A stretch of DNA of 7,614 bases from Eubacterium sp. (GTDB lineage: Bacteria > Bacillota_A > Clostridia > Peptostreptococcales > Anaerovoracaceae). Both the position numbers and the translations under genes were made by a program. The notes under the pieces are model-generated. The model saw only the letters and a list, made by a program, of their open reading frames with translations. It made no database searches and was not told the origin of the DNA. Positions 6,216 to 7,614 of this stretch are shown piece by piece (the first letter of the stretch is position 1; the number at the start of each line of letters is the position of its first letter). The DNA lies in assembly GCA_017425345.1 (NCBI GenBank), contig JAFOML010000034.1, forward strand, positions 1 to 7,614, in the 5' to 3' direction.

Positions 6216-7418
6216 ATGAGAAAATTTGTGTATTATGCGCCTACCAAAATCGTATTTGGTAAGGATACGGAGATGCAGGCCGGTGAACTGGTGCGTTCTT
6301 TCGGCGGCAGCCGTGTATTCGTCGTTTACGGCACAGGCTCTGCCAAGAAGAGCGGTCTTCTGGACCGCGTGATGGAGAGTCTTGCGGCAGAGAATTTGCC
6401 CGCGATGGCAAGTGGAGGCGTCGTTCCTAACCCGCATCTTACCACGGTCCGCAGAATGGTGAAGGAGGCCGTAGACTTCCGGGCGGACTTCATCCTCGCG
6501 GTCGGCGGAGGCTCCGTCATCGACACGGCGAAGGCCGTAGCCCACGGAACGGCAAATCCGGAGACGGACGTCTGGGATTTCTGGACGAAAAAAGCGCCGC
6601 TCACCCGTTCCCTGCCCCACGGAAGCATCCTGACGATCTCTGCGGCGGGGTCGGAGACTTCGGACTCCTGCGTCATTACCAAGGATGACGAGGAACCTTG
6701 GACCAAGCGCGGCATCAACACGGATTTGAACCGCTGCAAGTTCACGATCATGAACCCGGAGCTGACGCAGACGCTTCCGGTCTACCAGATTGCTTCCGGC
6801 GTTGCGGATATCTTCATGCATACGGATGAGCGCTACTTTACGACGCTGCAGGGCAACCATCTGACAGATCGTATCGCAGAAGCGCTGTTCCGCGACATTA
6901 TCGAATACGGCCGGATCGGCGTCGCTGACCCGACGAACTATGAGGCTATGAGTGAGATCATGTGGTGCGGCTCTGTCTCCCACGTCGGCATGACGGGCGT
7001 TGGCGCCAAGGGCGATACCGCAAGAGAAGGCGACTGGGGCGTCCATCAGCTGGGCATGGCTCTCTCCGCGCTCTACGATGTCACGCATGGACCGAGTCTG
7101 ACTGCTGTCTGGGGCAGCTGGGCACGCTATGTGGTCGCTACCGATCCTGCACGGTTCGCGCAGCTCGGCCGCCGCGTCTTTGACATCGAGATCGCAGACG
7201 ATGCCGCTGCCGCACAGGCTGCTATCGAAGCCGTGGAAGACTTCTTCCGCTCGATCGGCATGCCGACCTCGCTGACGGAACTGATGGGCCGCGCGCTGAC
7301 AGACGATGAGCTGAAGGATGTCACCCGCGAGTGCACCTACGACTACACGCGCCACATCGGCACCTTCCAGGATCTCGATGCAGACGACATTCTGAAGATT
7401 TACGAGGCTGCCCGGTAA
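6216..7418 (+). CDS. Iron-containing alcohol dehydrogenase, butanol dehydrogenase type
   Basis: This is a 400-residue cytoplasmic group III alcohol dehydrogenase that interconverts aldehydes or ketones with alcohols, typically disposing of fermentative electrons. The N-terminal domain carries the cofactor loop YGTGSAKKSG (38-47), resembling NADPH-using BDH/YqhD enzymes, and GGGSVIDTAK (97-106). The C-terminal domain supplies the metal site: D198 and H202 in GVADIFMH, H277 in DWGVHQLG and H291 in YDVTHG. The 14-residue spacing of the last two equals YqhD His267 and His281. M281-A282 replace the usual His-Glu after HQLG. I chose the ATG at 6216: AAGGAG at 6203-6208 is seven bases away. A TTG at 6210 is only one base after that site. 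A hairpin precedes it. Substrate cannot be assigned. Its place after a metal regulator could mean iron-linked control, but that is weak. Confidence 0.94.
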   Translation: MRKFVYYAPTKIVFGKDTEMQAGELVRSFGGSRVFVVYGTGSAKKSGLLDRVMESLAAENLPAMASGGVVPNPHLTTVRRMVKEAVDFRADFILAVGGGSVIDTAKAVAHGTANPETDVWDFWTKKAPLTRSLPHGSILTISAAGSETSDSCVITKDDEEPWTKRGINTDLNRCKFTIMNPELTQTLPVYQIASGVADIFMHTDERYFTTLQGNHLTDRIAEALFRDIIEYGRIGVADPTNYEAMSEIMWCGSVSHVGMTGVGAKGDTAREGDWGVHQLGMALSALYDVTHGPSLTAVWGSWARYVVATDPARFAQLGRRVFDIEIADDAAAAQAAIEAVEDFFRSIGMPTSLTELMGRALTDDELKDVTRECTYDYTRHIGTFQDLDADDILKIYEAAR

Positions 7419-7451
7419 TTGTCGGTGTCCGGGTCGGATACTCCGCAGTTA

Positions 7452-7614
7452 CGCGTTGGGGTATCTGGCGCTCGTTTAAGTCGGAGCGTAGCTCCTGGCG
7501 TGCTCGCACGTCAAGGACGTAGCGAACGACTGCAACGGGCGCCGGGAGCTTCAGCTCCTCCGGGTTTCAGTGGTGGATTATAACCCACCACTGAAAGTCG
7601 GAAATGGAACCCGC
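7452..7614 (+). ncRNA. Structured RNA resembling HEARO / IscB omega-RNA
   Basis: No protein gene fits this stretch, but it folds densely. A 12-bp stem pairs CTGGCGCTCGTT (7465-7476) with AACGGGCGCCGG (7534-7545), including two G-U pairs. It encloses AGTCG/CGACT (7479-7483 with 7527-7531), a GAGC-gta-GCTC hairpin (7484-7494) and TGGCGTG-ctcg-CACGTCA (7496-7513, one G-U). Then come GGAGC-ttca-GCTCC (7545-7558) and a perfect 12-bp hairpin TTTCAGTGGTGG/CCACCACTGAAA (7565-7596). The wobble pairs become A-C mismatches in minus-strand RNA, so the plus strand is the transcript. The order of stems, GGTATCTGGCG near the start and ACCCGC at the end match my memory of HEARO RNA, whose scaffold precedes iscB and carries a guide at its 5' end. 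Ends are approximate; the nuclease gene, if any, is outside. Alternatives are another mobile-element RNA or a repeat family. Confidence 0.6.

Noticed and set aside
6189..7355. 388-aa open frame on the minus strand over the ADH gene
   Set aside because: It is a shadow of the Fe-ADH reading frame, with no recognisable domain or ribosome binding site.
7321..7522. Short open frames of about 62 aa on both strands over the ADH end and the structured RNA
   Set aside because: They cross the ADH stop or antisense strand, lack ribosome sites, and the region's base pairing explains it better as RNA.
7565..7596. Terminator for the ADH gene
   Set aside because: The hairpin is perfect but is followed by GTCGGAAATGG, without any T run, and lies about 150 bases after the stop codon.
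7452..7614. CRISPR array or tRNA gene at the right edge
   Set aside because: There are no direct repeats with spacers, and the folding does not give a cloverleaf with T-loop motif.

Overview
This 7.6 kb window looks like a Bacillota chromosome, probably a fairly GC-rich gut-type Clostridia or relative. The reasons are the split two-subunit glycine dehydrogenase, strong AGGAGG-type ribosome binding sites, a DtxR/MntR-type metal regulator, a small DUF2325 protein and a butanol-dehydrogenase-type iron ADH. The genus cannot be fixed from the sequence.

Layout. (1) 8-1441, plus strand: complete gcvPB, the PLP-binding half of the glycine cleavage P-protein; its start may overlap the stop of an upstream gene, plausibly gcvPA. 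(2) A perfect 14-bp hairpin at 1451-1482 ends gcvPB and also lies between convergent genes. (3) 4831-1491, minus strand: a tight operon of a cysteine-rich DUF2325 protein, a LolD/MacB-class ABC ATPase and an 8-TM FtsX-type permease. (4) 5593-4987, minus strand: a stand-alone feoA followed by a DtxR-like winged-helix regulator without recognisable metal ligands, closed by a long hairpin plus a T9 tract. (5) 5773-6135, plus strand, divergent from feoA: a short MntR/DtxR-type regulator with a nearly complete metal site. (6) 6216-7418, plus strand: an iron-type alcohol dehydrogenase. (7) 7419-7614: no protein gene, but a compact, highly structured RNA read on the plus strand.

How the parts may work together. 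The DUF2325-ABC operon has a palindrome, GGTTAG-N6-CTAACC, over its promoter. The feoA promoter carries a related box; both share CCACGGTTAG in the same orientation to their genes. With a MntR/DtxR-like repressor divergent from feoA, the simplest reading is a local Fe/Mn-responsive regulon covering feoA, the ligand-less paralogue, DUF2325 and the ABC exporter-like pair. This is inference from motif and context.

The most notable item is the RNA at the right edge. It folds into a 12-bp closing stem around a multibranch core, followed by two strong hairpins, with G-U pairs that favour plus-strand RNA. Its layout, GGTATCTGGCG near the start and ACCCGC at the end, resemble what I remember of HEARO RNA, the omega-RNA guide scaffold of IscB (IS200/IS605-type, RNA-guided nuclease) loci. 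If so, an iscB gene should begin just beyond the window, and the sequence just before the scaffold would be the guide.
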